The notes: a model not told the origin generated them from the sequence alone. Counted from the stretch's first letter, positions 30,716-40,125 are shown. The stretch: DNA of 64,000 nucleotides from an uncultured Microbacterium sp. (GCF_947489255.1 NZ_CANLCY010000002.1:62001-126000); one strand, 5' to 3'. Numbers and translations: made by a program.

Positions 30716-32119
30716 TCAGGGCGCGTAGTCCTGCACGCGGCGACCGTGCGAGCGATCGGTGAGCGCCGGTAGGCGTTCGCCCAGCTCCTCGACCGCGGCA
30801 TCCAGGTCGATCGTGAGCAGCCGGCGATCCCGCACGACGACCCGGCCGTCGACGATCACTGTCGACACGTCGCCCTGGTGGGCGCTCAGCGCGAGCGTGT
30901 GCGCGAGGTCGTGCACGGGCTGCAGGTGCGGGGTGCGCAGGTCGACGAGCACGATGTCGGCCCGCAGTCCGGGGCGGAGGGCTCCGATCTCGTCGGAGAG
31001 CCCCAGGACCTCGGCGTTCTGCCGCGTCGCGAGATCGAGCAGGTGGGCCGAGGTCGCCCACGTGGCGTCACCGGAGGAGTACTTCTCGATCATGCCGAGC
31101 AGGCGCATGTTCTCCCACACGTCGAGGGTCATGCTGCCGGCCGCCCCGTCGGTGCCCACGCCGACGCTGATCCCGGCGTCGTGCAGGAGCCGCAGCGGGG
31201 TCGTGCCCTCCTGGGCGTGGAGCAGGTAGGTCTTCGTGCACGAGGCGACGCCCACGCGGTCGGCGAAGGGGGCGAGCAGCTCGACGTCGTCGGCGACGAT
31301 CCCCGCCCCGTGCGCGATGAGCGCCCCCGCCTCGAGCACGCCCGTCTCGTGCAGGACGCCGATGGGGGTGCGCCCGCGACGCGCGCGGCTGGAGGCCGTC
31401 TGCGTGAGGTTCTCGGCGGCGTGGATGTGGATGCGCACGCCGAGGCGCTCGGCATCCCGTGCCGTCGCGCGGAGATCATCGTCATCGACCGTGTACGGCG
31501 CGTGCGGACCGAGGGCCGCGGTGATGCGACCGCCCGCGGAGCCGGCGGCGTCGCGCGCGAAGGCGACGCTGCGCTCGCGTCCGGCGGACCCCTCGGAGGA
31601 GAAGAACGTCGAGGCCAGCAGAGCGCGGATGCCGGCGGTCTCGACCTCTTCGGCGATGGTGGGCATGCCGAAGTAGTGGTCGGCGAAGGTGGTGACGCCG
31701 CCGAGGAGCAGTTCGCCGATCGCGATGCGCGCTCCGAGACGGATGTCGCGGTCGGTGAGGTTGACCTCCATCGGCCACACGTGGTCGTTGAACCACTCGG
31801 CGGTGGGCACGTCGGACGCCGCCCCGCGGAACATCACCATCGGGGTGTGCGTGTGGCTGTTGATCAGCCCCGGCAGGGCCACGAGACCGGTCGCGTCGAT
31901 CACCTCCGCATCGCCGAGAGCGGCCGGATCGACCTCGTCATCGGGGAGGATCCACGCGATGCGCCCGCCGCTCACGCCGATGCTGTGGCCGGGGAGGTCG
32001 CGCAGCGCACCGCGAGCGGCGGTGTCGGTGCGCGGGAGGTCGGGATAGCCCGGAGCGGGGCGCGTCGTCTCTGCTGCGACGCGGGCATGACGGATGACGA
32101 GGTCCACGGGTGCGGTCAT
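30716..32119 (-). CDS. Amidohydrolase, SAH/MTA deaminase-like
   Basis: 467-residue TIM-barrel amidohydrolase of the MtaD/TrzA subgroup, which deaminates S-adenosylhomocysteine, methylthioadenosine or related adenosine compounds. Motifs: LINSHTHTPMVMFRGAASD (metal His pair), TFADHYFGM, HAPYTVDDDDL, IHIHAAEN, and GTDGAAGSMTLDVWENMR. Residues that bind substrate in MtaD (Met-rich MVMFRG, then the long loop VWPMEVNLTDRD) are conserved in kind. Starts at ATG 32119, overlapping the LacI regulator gene by 4 bp, so both are co-transcribed leftward and divergent from a nucleoside ABC importer. Exact substrate not deducible. Confidence 0.82.
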   Translation of the reverse strand: MTAPVDLVIRHARVAAETTRPAPGYPDLPRTDTAARGALRDLPGHSIGVSGGRIAWILPDDEVDPAALGDAEVIDATGLVALPGLINSHTHTPMVMFRGAASDVPTAEWFNDHVWPMEVNLTDRDIRLGARIAIGELLLGGVTTFADHYFGMPTIAEEVETAGIRALLASTFFSSEGSAGRERSVAFARDAAGSAGGRITAALGPHAPYTVDDDDLRATARDAERLGVRIHIHAAENLTQTASSRARRGRTPIGVLHETGVLEAGALIAHGAGIVADDVELLAPFADRVGVASCTKTYLLHAQEGTTPLRLLHDAGISVGVGTDGAAGSMTLDVWENMRLLGMIEKYSSGDATWATSAHLLDLATRQNAEVLGLSDEIGALRPGLRADIVLVDLRTPHLQPVHDLAHTLALSAHQGDVSTVIVDGRVVVRDRRLLTIDLDAAVEELGERLPALTDRSHGRRVQDYAP

Positions 32120-33144
32120 GACTCCTCCAGGGGGATGCGGGTGCTGGCGCCCACGATCAGGTCGGCGCTCAGCGTGGTGCGACGGCGTGCCGCCAGGCGC
32201 GAGCGGCGGGCGTGCTCGAGCATGTCGACGGCTTCGGCGCCCATCTGGCGCCACGGATGACGAAGCGAGGTCAGCGGAGTGCCCTGGGCGTCGGGGTACA
32301 GCTGCAGCAGGCTGGCGATCTGCACGTCGTCGGGGACGCGCGTTCCGCGGGCCCGCAGGACGGTGAGGACCCCGGTGGCGACGTCGTCGTTCGCGCACAC
32401 GAGCGTCTGGCCGGGCCCGACGACGCTCCACAGCTCTTCCGCCGCGGTCACCCCGGCGAGCAGGTCGCTCCCGCGGTGGACGACGTCTGTGAGGGCGATG
32501 CCACGGGCGTGGCACGCGAGCTCCACCGAGCGGATGCGCGTGGCGTCGGCGGGTACGTCGGGATCGAGGCCGATCACGGTCACCCGCTCGGTGCCGGTGC
32601 GGGCGAGGTGAGCGGCGAGCAGGCCCGCGGATGCCGTCTCGTCGAGGCTCACGGCGCTCGGGGTGTCGGGGTCGAGGAAGCGCCCCACCTGCACGAGAGG
32701 AAGTCCGTGCGACATCCGCTGGGCATGGCCGGAGGCCTCGATCGTCGGGGGGCACACGATGAGTCCGTCGACCCGGCGGTCGAGCAGGTCGGCGACGCGT
32801 TCGTCGTGGTCGGCGCCGTCGGGCGCGACGTAGCGCAGCAGGGCGCCGATGCCCTGCGCGTCGAGGCTCTCGGTCACCGACTCGATCAATGCCGAGAGGA
32901 AGACCGTGGCGTAGCGGGGGAGGACGATGCCCACGCTCTGCGTGCGACTCGAGCGCAGCGCGCTCGCGACGGCGTTGTGCCGGTAGCCGAGCCGGGCGGC
33001 GGCGGCTCGCACCCGCTTCAGCGTCTCGGGGGAGACGGGGCGCGACCCCGACAGCGCACGCGACACCGTGGCGGTGGACACCCCGGCCTCGGTCGCCACG
33101 TCGGCGAGGGTGGCGAGCTCGTCGGGGACTGCGGGGTCGATCAC
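32116..33144 (-). CDS. LacI-family transcriptional regulator
   Basis: 342 residues: N-terminal helix-turn-helix TLADVATEAGVSTATVSRALSG (about residues 12-33) with hinge ALRSSRTQSVGIVLP, then a periplasmic-binding-protein-like effector domain. It probably controls its own operon and the divergent importer: two LacI-type operators lie in the 181-bp divergent region (33156-33171 and 33278-33291). The ligand is likely a nucleoside or purine compound given the neighbours, which is inference. Confidence 0.9.
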   Translation of the reverse strand: MIDPAVPDELATLADVATEAGVSTATVSRALSGSRPVSPETLKRVRAAAARLGYRHNAVASALRSSRTQSVGIVLPRYATVFLSALIESVTESLDAQGIGALLRYVAPDGADHDERVADLLDRRVDGLIVCPPTIEASGHAQRMSHGLPLVQVGRFLDPDTPSAVSLDETASAGLLAAHLARTGTERVTVIGLDPDVPADATRIRSVELACHARGIALTDVVHRGSDLLAGVTAAEELWSVVGPGQTLVCANDDVATGVLTVLRARGTRVPDDVQIASLLQLYPDAQGTPLTSLRHPWRQMGAEAVDMLEHARRSRLAARRRTTLSADLIVGASTRIPLEES

Positions 33145-33155
33145 TCGCCCATCGT

Positions 33156-33171
33156 ACGCAAACGATTGCGT
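33156..33171. promoter_or_regulatory. LacI-type operator near the regulator start
   Basis: ACGCAAACGATTGCGT is a near-palindrome with a central CG, 11 bp upstream of the regulator start, as expected for autoregulation. Two positions of the dyad mismatch. Confidence 0.65.
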
Positions 33172-33277
33172 GAACCCGGGTCACGAAATGAAACCGTCAC
33201 ACGGCAGAAACCGGCCTCTCCCGGAGATCTGACTAGGGTGGCTTTCGGTCGCATCCCCCTCATTCGTCCGACCAGTG

Positions 33278-33291
33278 TGCAATCGATTACA
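33278..33291. promoter_or_regulatory. LacI-type operator upstream of the nucleoside importer
   Basis: TGCAATCGATTACA is a dyad around CG differing from perfect symmetry at one pair. It shares the GCAA-N4-TTGC/TTAC pattern with the operator at 33156 and lies 34 bp before the BMP-family gene, where it would block transcription. Confidence 0.7.
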
Positions 33292-33325
33292 TTTCCTGCG
33301 CCCCACCCGAACCGAAGGAGTCCCC

Positions 33326-34372
33326 ATGCCTCGTCCCCTCACCCGATCCCTGCTGACGATGGGCGGCGTGCTCACCGTCGCCGCCCTCGCCCTCACCGGC
33401 TGCGGCGGCAAGACCGCGGACACCGGTTCGGCGACCGCGGCCTCCGACGGCCCGACGATCGCGCTCCTGTACGGCACCACGGGCGACTTCTCCTTCATGG
33501 ACAGTGCCTACAAGGGCTTCACCGAGGCTGAGCAGGACGAATCCTTCACCCCCCTCGAGCTCTCCAGCCCGAACACCGACGACTACCAGGACCGCGTCGA
33601 CCTCGCCCTCTCGCAGAACGCGGCCCTCGCCATCGGCATCGGGTTCCAGTGGCAGCAGCCCATGTCCGAGACGGCGCACCCCGACACCGCGTTCGTGCAG
33701 GTCGACGCCGACACGGGAACGGCCATCGACGACGTCACCACCATCTCGTTCGCCGCCGAGCAGTCCTCCTACCTCGTCGGCGTTGCGGCGGCGCTGGCCT
33801 CCACGTCGAAGCACGTCGGATTCGTCGGCGGTGTCGACCAGCCCAGCATCCAGAACTTCTTCACCGGCTTCGAGGCCGGTGCGAAGTCGATCGACCCCTC
33901 GATCGTCGTCGACAAGACCTACCTCGCGCCGCTGGGCGACTTCACCGGGTTCTCCGACCCGACCAAGGGCAAGGAGGCCGCGGCATCCATGTACGCCGGC
34001 GGAGCCGACGTCGTCTACGCGGCCGCCGGCGGATCGGGCCAGGGAGTGTACGAGGAGGCGGCCGCCAGCTCGACGGATGCCAAGAAGAACTGGGCGATCG
34101 GGGTCGACGCCGACGTGTACCAGACCGTCTCCGACTCGATCAAGCCGTTCATCCTGACCTCGGCGATCAAGAACGTCGACGTCGCGGTGAAGACCTCGAT
34201 CTCCGAGTTCCTGGACGGCACGCTCGAGCCCGGTGAGGTGCGCTACGACCTCTCGAACGACGGCGTCGGCTACTCGACGTCGGGCGGCTTCCTCGACGCC
34301 TACGCCGACCAGCTCGCAGCGATCGAGAAGGACATCGTCGACGGCAAGATCACGGTTCCGACGGCCCTCTGA
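33326..34372 (+). CDS. BMP-family nucleoside-binding lipoprotein
   Basis: 348-residue extracytoplasmic binding protein of the basic-membrane-protein/PnrA group, which binds purine and other nucleosides. Signal and lipobox TGCGGK; mature part with ALLYGTTGDFSFMDSAYKGF, GIGFQWQQPM, GFVGGVDQP, VYAAAGGSGQGVYEEA and IGVDADVYQT. ATG 33326 has GAAGGAG upstream. It is the first gene of a five-gene operon and ends in TGATG with the ATPase gene. Confidence 0.92.
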   Translation: MPRPLTRSLLTMGGVLTVAALALTGCGGKTADTGSATAASDGPTIALLYGTTGDFSFMDSAYKGFTEAEQDESFTPLELSSPNTDDYQDRVDLALSQNAALAIGIGFQWQQPMSETAHPDTAFVQVDADTGTAIDDVTTISFAAEQSSYLVGVAAALASTSKHVGFVGGVDQPSIQNFFTGFEAGAKSIDPSIVVDKTYLAPLGDFTGFSDPTKGKEAAASMYAGGADVVYAAAGGSGQGVYEEAAASSTDAKKNWAIGVDADVYQTVSDSIKPFILTSAIKNVDVAVKTSISEFLDGTLEPGEVRYDLSNDGVGYSTSGGFLDAYADQLAAIEKDIVDGKITVPTAL

Positions 34373-35904
34373 TGACCGAGGAGCAGGAGGTGCTGGTGCG
34401 CCTGAGCGGCATCGTGAAGAGATTCGGGACGTTCACCGCGAACGACCGGATCGACCTCACGGTCCGCGCGGGGAGCGTGCACGCCATAGTGGGTGAGAAC
34501 GGCGCGGGCAAGTCGACGCTCATGAAGATCCTCTCGGGCGAGGAGAGCCCCGACGAGGGCACGATCGAGATCGACGGGCATCCCTTGTCGTTCCGTTCGC
34601 CGCGCGACGCGCAGACGGCCGGCATCGGCATCGTGCATCAGCACTTCCTGCTCGCTCCCGCCCTGCGGGTGTGGGAGAACGTGGTCCTGGCCGACGAGCC
34701 CGGCCCGCCGGTGCTCATCGACGCCGCGCGCGCCCGGCGCGAGGTCGGCGAACTGGCCGAACGCACCGGCTTCCCCGTTCCCGTCGACGCCGAGACGGCC
34801 GACCTCGGGGTCGGCATGCGCCAGCGCGTCGAGATCCTCAAGGTGCTCTACCGCGACGCGCGCATCATCATCCTCGACGAGCCGACGGCCGTCCTCGTGC
34901 CCGCCGAGGCGGAAGCGCTCTTCGCGGCGATGCGCGACTTCACCCGCGCCGGCGCGGCGGTCATCTTCATCTCCCACAAGCTCGACGAGGTGCTCTCCTT
35001 CGCCGACGACATCACCGTCATCCGCGCCGGTCGCGTGGTGGGCACGGCGGTACCCGCCGAAACGACGGCGTCGCAGCTGGCGCGCCTGATGGTGGCATCC
35101 GAGATGCCCGTCGTCACCCCGCGCGAGACGCCGGTCTCCGCTCAGGTCGTCCTCGAGACGCGGGGACTGACCGTCGCGGGCAGCGACGCCGTGCCGCCCC
35201 TGTCGGACGTCGCGCTGCGCGTGCACGCGGGAGAGATCGTCGGGGTCGCCGGCGTCGAGGGCAACGGGCAGTCCGAGCTGCTCGCCGCCCTCATCGGCCG
35301 AGCGGATGCCACCGGCACCGTGTTGCTGGACGGCGACGACGTCAGCACCGCGACGACCGTCGAGCGCCGCGCCCGCGGAATGGGATACATCTCCGAAGAC
35401 CGTCACCGCGACGGCATCGTGCTTCCGCTGGCCCTGCGCGAGAACGCCGTCCTCGGCTACCAGCAGCTGCCCCCGGTGCGCCGGGGACCCTGGTTCTCGC
35501 GGACCGCGGCCACGCGCGCGGCAGCGGAGATCATCTCGGCGTTCGACGTCCGCGGCGGCGATCCCGCGACCCGCGCCGCGACGCTGTCGGGCGGCAATCA
35601 GCAGAAGTTCATCGTGGGCCGGGAGCTGCTGCGCTCCCCGCGCCTGCTCCTGGCCGCGCACCCCACGCGCGGCGTCGACATCGGCGCGCAGGCGGCGATC
35701 TGGAGCGAGCTGACCGCGGCCCGCGACCGGGGGCTGGCCACACTGCTCGTCTCGGCCGACCTCGACGAGATCCTCGCGCTGTCGGATCGCATCCTCGTGC
35801 TCCACCGCGGACACGTCGTCGTCGAGCTCGACGCCCACGGCGTCGACGCGGGCACCGTGGGGGAGTACATGACCGGCGCGCGCGGCGGGGAGGCGGCCGC
35901 GTGA
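34372..35904 (+). CDS. Nucleoside ABC transporter ATPase (double domain, YufO-like)
   Basis: 510-residue ATPase with two domains as in sugar/nucleoside importers. Domain 1: GENGAGKSTLMKIL, GVGMRQRVEILK signature (variant lacking the usual LSGGQ), IIILDEPTAVL. Domain 2: GVEGNGQSELLAAL (degenerate P-loop, catalytically weak as is usual in this family), LSGGNQQKFIVGREL, and LLLAAHPTRGVDIGA, where Walker B Asp-Glu is replaced by Ala-His. So only site 1 appears competent. It energises the two permeases that follow. Confidence 0.9.
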   Translation: MTEEQEVLVRLSGIVKRFGTFTANDRIDLTVRAGSVHAIVGENGAGKSTLMKILSGEESPDEGTIEIDGHPLSFRSPRDAQTAGIGIVHQHFLLAPALRVWENVVLADEPGPPVLIDAARARREVGELAERTGFPVPVDAETADLGVGMRQRVEILKVLYRDARIIILDEPTAVLVPAEAEALFAAMRDFTRAGAAVIFISHKLDEVLSFADDITVIRAGRVVGTAVPAETTASQLARLMVASEMPVVTPRETPVSAQVVLETRGLTVAGSDAVPPLSDVALRVHAGEIVGVAGVEGNGQSELLAALIGRADATGTVLLDGDDVSTATTVERRARGMGYISEDRHRDGIVLPLALRENAVLGYQQLPPVRRGPWFSRTAATRAAAEIISAFDVRGGDPATRAATLSGGNQQKFIVGRELLRSPRLLLAAHPTRGVDIGAQAAIWSELTAARDRGLATLLVSADLDEILALSDRILVLHRGHVVVELDAHGVDAGTVGEYMTGARGGEAAA

Positions 35905-36989
35905 TCGCCCGCATCCTGCGCACCGTCGCCGGCCCGGTCATCGCGATCGTGCTCGCCCTGGTCGTCACCGCCCTCTTCCTCACCGTGTCGGGCTACTCCG
36001 CGGCCTCCGCCTTCGAGGTGATGTGGAACTACGGCACGACGCCGGAGTCGTTGGCATCCACCGTCAACAACGCCATCCCGCTGTACTTCGCCGGGATCGC
36101 GGCGGCCTTCTCGCTGCGGATGGGGTTGTTCAACATCGGCGTCGACGGCCAGTACCGCGTCGCCGCCCTCGTGGGCGCGGTGGTCGCCGCCTCGCTGCCG
36201 TTCCCGCTGTGGGTCACCCTGCCGCTGACGCTGCTGGCGAGCGCCGCTGCCGGAGCGGCCTGGGCCCTGGTCCCGGCCCTGCTGAAGGTGTACCGCGGCG
36301 TCAACGAGGTCATCACCTCGATCCTCATGAACGCGATCGCCACCACGGTCGTCGCGGTGCTGCTGGCCGACGTCTTCCGTTCGGGCGGGGGACAGAACAC
36401 CGGCTCGGCGCCGATCGGCGACAACGGGTCGATGCCCGCCCTCATCGATCTCGGCGGGCGCGTGCAGATCTCGGGCTTCCTCCCGCTCGCCGTGGTGCTC
36501 GGGATCGGGTTCTTCCTGCTGCACGAACGGACCGTGTGGGGCTACACCGTGACCGTGGCGAACCTGTCTCCGGATGCCGCGGAGTCCGCCGGCATCTCGG
36601 TGCGGCGCCGCATCGTCACCTCGTTGCTGGCCTCGGGCGCCATCGCGGGGCTCGTCGGACTGCCCCACGTGCTCGGCACCGCACACCGGCTGGACGGCAC
36701 CCTCCCCACCGACCTCATGTTCACGGGGCTGGCCGCCGCCCTTCTCGGCCGGTCGCACCCGATCGGCACGGCGCTGGGAGCCCTCGTGCTCGCGTTCGTC
36801 GAGCGCAGCGCGCAGGTGCTCGGGCTGGTCAAGCTGCCCACCGAGGTCGGCACGCTGTTCCTGGCGGTCGTCCTGCTCAGCTCGGCCCTGGGGTACTGGG
36901 TCGTGGAGAACGGCGAGCGTCGTCTGGCGCTCGTGGCTGCCGTCCGGCGCGCTCGCGCCGGCCGCGCGAAGGAGGCGTCGACGAGATGA
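35901..36989 (+). CDS. Nucleoside ABC transporter permease 1
   Basis: 362-residue permease of the BPD_transp_2 family (YufP/NupB type), about nine membrane helices. The cytoplasmic coupling region GLFNIGVDGQYRVAALVGA and VNEVITSILMNAI are family landmarks. GTG overlaps the ATPase stop by GTGA and the stop overlaps the next permease by ATGA, a tight operon. Confidence 0.9.
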   Translation: MIARILRTVAGPVIAIVLALVVTALFLTVSGYSAASAFEVMWNYGTTPESLASTVNNAIPLYFAGIAAAFSLRMGLFNIGVDGQYRVAALVGAVVAASLPFPLWVTLPLTLLASAAAGAAWALVPALLKVYRGVNEVITSILMNAIATTVVAVLLADVFRSGGGQNTGSAPIGDNGSMPALIDLGGRVQISGFLPLAVVLGIGFFLLHERTVWGYTVTVANLSPDAAESAGISVRRRIVTSLLASGAIAGLVGLPHVLGTAHRLDGTLPTDLMFTGLAAALLGRSHPIGTALGALVLAFVERSAQVLGLVKLPTEVGTLFLAVVLLSSALGYWVVENGERRLALVAAVRRARAGRAKEASTR

Positions 36990-38260
36990 CCGCACTGACC
37001 ACCGCCCCCTCCTCGGCGGCCGCGTCGACCTCCGGGCGCCATCGCGCGCGCACGGTGCTGTCGTGGGTGCTGCTGGGCTTCGGGCTGCTGCTCATCGCCC
37101 AGTGGGTGTGCGACGCCCCCGGGCTGTCGTCCTCCTCGACGTGGGGCTCGGCCCTGCGCCTGACCGTCCCGATCGCCGTCGTCGCCGTCGGCGCGCTGTA
37201 CTCCGAGCGCGCGGGGGTCATCAACGTCGGCCTCGAGGGCATGATGATCGGCGGCACGTGGGGCGCGGGACTGTTCGGCTGGTTCGGCGGACCCTGGCTC
37301 GCCCTCGTCGGCGGCGTGGTCGGCGGTCTCGTCTTCGGACTGCTCATGGCCGTGCTGTGTCTGGAGCTGGGGCTGAATCAACTCGTCGTCGGTGTCGCGA
37401 TCAACGTGCTCGCCGCCGCTCTGGCGCGCTTCCTCTCCGACATCGTCTTCAGCGGTCTCGACGGGGGGAGCGTGGCGCGTTCCCCCCGCATCGAGGGCAA
37501 CGTGCCGCGCGTGAGCCTGCCGTTCCTCTCTGGCGGCTTCGGCACCCCCGATCCGCTCCGCGACCTCGAGGCCACCGGCATCCCCGTGCTCTCGCCCCTC
37601 GCCGGGATCGTCGGCGGTCTCACCCGCGACGTGTCGCTTGCCGCGGTGATCGGGCTCGCGCTCATCCCGCTGACCGCCTTCGTCCTGTGGCGCACGCGCT
37701 TCGGCCTGCGGATGCGGGCCTCGGGCGAGGAGCCGGCGGCACTGCAGGCGCTGGGCGGGCACGTGCACCGCACGCGCTACCTGGCGGTGCTGGTCGGCAG
37801 CGGCATGGCCGGGTTCGCCGGGGGATACCTCGTGCTGATCTCCCAGGGCTACGTCGAGAACCAGGTCGCCGGTCGCGGCTTCATCGGCCTCGCGACGCTC
37901 ATCTTCGGAAACTGGATGCCGGGAGGGGTGTTCGCCGGCTCGGCGCTGTTCGGATTCAGCGACGCGGTGGGCCTCGGTCGCCCCGAGACCTTCCGGGGGA
38001 TGCTGTTCGTGCTCGGCGCCGTGTTCCTCGTGCTGGGCGCGATGCGCCTGCGCCGGGCGCTGGGTGCGCGCGCCGCCGTCCCGTCGCTGCTCCTGGGTGC
38101 GGTGCTGCTGGTGGCCGCCCTGTTCCTCCCCCTTCCGAGTGCGCTCGCCACGGCGGCCCCGTACCTCGTCACCCTCGCGGTGCTCGTGGTCGCGGGAACG
38201 CGCATGCGCCCGCCGCGCGCCCTCGGAAAGTTCTTCCCCCGTCGAAACTCCTCGAGGTGA
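36986..38260 (+). CDS. Nucleoside ABC transporter permease 2
   Basis: 424-residue BPD_transp_2 permease (YufQ/NupC type) with AGVINVGLEGMMIGG and GLATLIFGNWMPGGVFAGSALFGF. The C-terminus adds two further hydrophobic segments (about residues 345-410) beyond the conserved core. It forms the channel with permease 1. Stop overlaps the amidohydrolase start by GTGA. Confidence 0.9.
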   Translation: MTALTTAPSSAAASTSGRHRARTVLSWVLLGFGLLLIAQWVCDAPGLSSSSTWGSALRLTVPIAVVAVGALYSERAGVINVGLEGMMIGGTWGAGLFGWFGGPWLALVGGVVGGLVFGLLMAVLCLELGLNQLVVGVAINVLAAALARFLSDIVFSGLDGGSVARSPRIEGNVPRVSLPFLSGGFGTPDPLRDLEATGIPVLSPLAGIVGGLTRDVSLAAVIGLALIPLTAFVLWRTRFGLRMRASGEEPAALQALGGHVHRTRYLAVLVGSGMAGFAGGYLVLISQGYVENQVAGRGFIGLATLIFGNWMPGGVFAGSALFGFSDAVGLGRPETFRGMLFVLGAVFLVLGAMRLRRALGARAAVPSLLLGAVLLVAALFLPLPSALATAAPYLVTLAVLVVAGTRMRPPRALGKFFPRRNSSR

Positions 38261-39465
38261 CCCGCGTGAGCGTCCATGAATTGACCCGTGTCCACGTCTG
38301 GGACGGGACCGCGCATCTCGGCGTCGGCGCCGTGGCCTGGAGCGCCGACCGCATCGAGCGCGTCGACGTCGAGGCCGCCGAGGGGGAAGCCGAGCTGACG
38401 GTGCTCCCCGGCCTCATCGACACGCACGTGCACCTGATCGGCAATGCGTCCGACACTCCGGCCGACTTCCTGTCATGGCCGCTCACCACGCGCCCCGAGG
38501 AGCAGGTGCTTCACGGCCTGGCCCACGCCCGCCGGGCCCTTGCGGTCGGCGTCACCACGGTGCGCGACCTGGCGGCGGACGACGTGCAGTTCTCCCTCGC
38601 CCGCGCCCTCGAGGCGGGCGTCGTCGAGGGCCCGAGGGTCCTCGCGCACGGCCTGGTCAACATGACCGGCGGGCACGGCGACCTCTTCACCCCGCCCGCG
38701 GTCGTCGAGCGCAAACCCGTCGCCGACGGACCCGACGCGTGCCGCGCCCTCGTGCGCCGCTGGGCGCGGTCGGGGGCCGACGGCATCAAGGTGCCCGTCA
38801 GCGGAGGCGTGCTCTCGGTCGGCGACAAAGCGTCGTGGCGCAACTACACGGATGCCGAGATCGCGGCGATCGTCGACGAGGCGCACGCGCTGGGGATGCG
38901 CGTGGCCGCGCACGCCCACACCGAGGACGGCATCCGTCGGGCGCTCGCCCACGGCGTCGACTCGATCGAGCACGCGACCAAGCTCACCGATGCGCTGGCG
39001 CAGCAGATGGTCGCGGCCGGGACGACCGTCGCGCCCACGCTGCTGATCAACGACCGCATCGCCGACGGCTCGGTGCCGGTGGCTCCGGGTCAGCGCGAGA
39101 TCGCGCAGGAGCTGGTCTCGGGGCGCGACCCGGTGTTCCGGGCCGCCGCGGCGGCCGGGGTCGAGTTCGTCCTCGGCACCGACGCGAACGGCTTCCACGT
39201 GGGCTTCGCCGACCAGTGGGAGGAACTGCGCGCCATGGCGCGCGTGTTCGCCTGGGATGCCGGGCGCACCCTGCAGGCGGCGACCTCTCGCGCGGCCGCC
39301 GCGATCGGCCGCGCGGGAGATCTCGGCCGGGTGGCCGTGGGGTACGCGCCCGACCTCGTCGTGGTCCGCGGACGCGTGTGGGAAGACCCCGAGGCCCTGC
39401 GTCCCGAGTCGATCGTCGCGGTCGTGCGCCGCGGCCGCGTCGTCGCCGGGGCCCTGCCGGGCTGA
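38257..39465 (+). CDS. Imidazolonepropionase-like amidohydrolase
   Basis: 402-residue amidohydrolase. Metal site and barrel: VLPGLIDTHVHLIGNASDT, GVTTVRDLAADD, GADGIKVPVSGG (carboxylated-Lys position), MRVAAHAHTEDGIRRAL, GVDSIEHATKL and LGTDANGFHV. Related proteins are annotated as imidazolonepropionase-like or Xaa-Pro dipeptidase amidohydrolases; the substrate is open. As the last gene of a nucleoside importer operon, hydrolysis of an imported purine, hydantoin or related compound is plausible. GTG 38257 overlaps the permease; GTG 38266 is an alternative. Confidence 0.78.
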   Translation: MTRVSVHELTRVHVWDGTAHLGVGAVAWSADRIERVDVEAAEGEAELTVLPGLIDTHVHLIGNASDTPADFLSWPLTTRPEEQVLHGLAHARRALAVGVTTVRDLAADDVQFSLARALEAGVVEGPRVLAHGLVNMTGGHGDLFTPPAVVERKPVADGPDACRALVRRWARSGADGIKVPVSGGVLSVGDKASWRNYTDAEIAAIVDEAHALGMRVAAHAHTEDGIRRALAHGVDSIEHATKLTDALAQQMVAAGTTVAPTLLINDRIADGSVPVAPGQREIAQELVSGRDPVFRAAAAAGVEFVLGTDANGFHVGFADQWEELRAMARVFAWDAGRTLQAATSRAAAAIGRAGDLGRVAVGYAPDLVVVRGRVWEDPEALRPESIVAVVRRGRVVAGALPG

Positions 39466-39508
39466 CCGCGGCCGGCGTCATCCCGCGGGAAGGGGCGACC
39501 CCTCGCCG

Positions 39509-40060
39509 TCAGCGCGACTCGACCACGCACACCGCGCTCATGCCCGGCGTCAGCGCCTCGAACACGTGCGGGGCGTCTCCGGGGTAGGACAGGTAGTCGC
39601 CGGGGGACAGCTCGAACGGGTCGTCGGCGGGACCGACCCGGCCGCGACCCGAGACCAGCACGAGGTGCTCGACCGTGCCGCGCGGGTGCGGGTCGGAGAG
39701 GCGCGGGGAGCCCGGTTCGGCGCTGAGCAGGTAGATGTCGCGGCGGGCGTGGGGCGGGCTCGCCGAGAGCAGGACGGCGACATAAGCGGATGCCGACGAC
39801 GCCACCGCCGTGCCCGCTTCGCCCGCGCGGATCAGGGTGGGGGAGTGGGCGCCCTCGTCGACGAAGACCGCGAACGGCACCTCCAGGGCCGAGGCGAGGG
39901 CCCAGAGCGTCTCGACGCTGGGATTGCCGCCGCCGTTCTCCAGCTGCGAGACCGTTGCCTTGGCCACACCGGCGCGGCGGGCGAGCTCCGAAACGCTGAG
40001 GTCGCGTCGCTCGCGTTCGCGGCGGAGCGTGGTCGCGATGCGATCGCCGAGATCTGTCAT
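39509..40060 (-). CDS. XRE-family regulator with C-terminal cupin
   Basis: 183 residues. The HTH (SVSELARRAGVAKATVSQLENGG..) occupies residues 20-45; a cupin sensor domain (HPRGTVEHLVLVSGRG, ELSPGDYLSYPGDAPHVFEAL) occupies residues 105-183. Such regulators commonly control a divergent amino-acid transporter. The -10 CATAAT ends 6 nt before the ATG at 40060, consistent with a leaderless message, and an inverted repeat overlies the presumed upstream promoter region. Predicted target: azlCD and itself. Confidence 0.88.
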   Translation of the reverse strand: MTDLGDRIATTLRRERERRDLSVSELARRAGVAKATVSQLENGGGNPSVETLWALASALEVPFAVFVDEGAHSPTLIRAGEAGTAVASSASAYVAVLLSASPPHARRDIYLLSAEPGSPRLSDPHPRGTVEHLVLVSGRGRVGPADDPFELSPGDYLSYPGDAPHVFEALTPGMSAVCVVESR

Positions 40061-40080
40061 CCGTTCATTATGCTCGCCGA

Positions 40081-40118
40081 TCGTTCGACTTGACGAACGA
40101 GCGCGGTGCGTTCACGAT
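40081..40118 (+). promoter_or_regulatory. azlC promoter with overlapping inverted-repeat operator
   Basis: -35 TTGACG at 40090-40095, 17-bp spacer, -10 CACGAT at 40113-40118, then 7 nt to ATG 40126. The inverted repeat TCGTTCG (40081-40087) / CGAACGA (40094-40100) covers the -35 and also lies just upstream of the divergent regulator promoter, so one bound XRE dimer could act on both. Confidence 0.7.
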
Positions 40119-40125
40119 GATGTCT

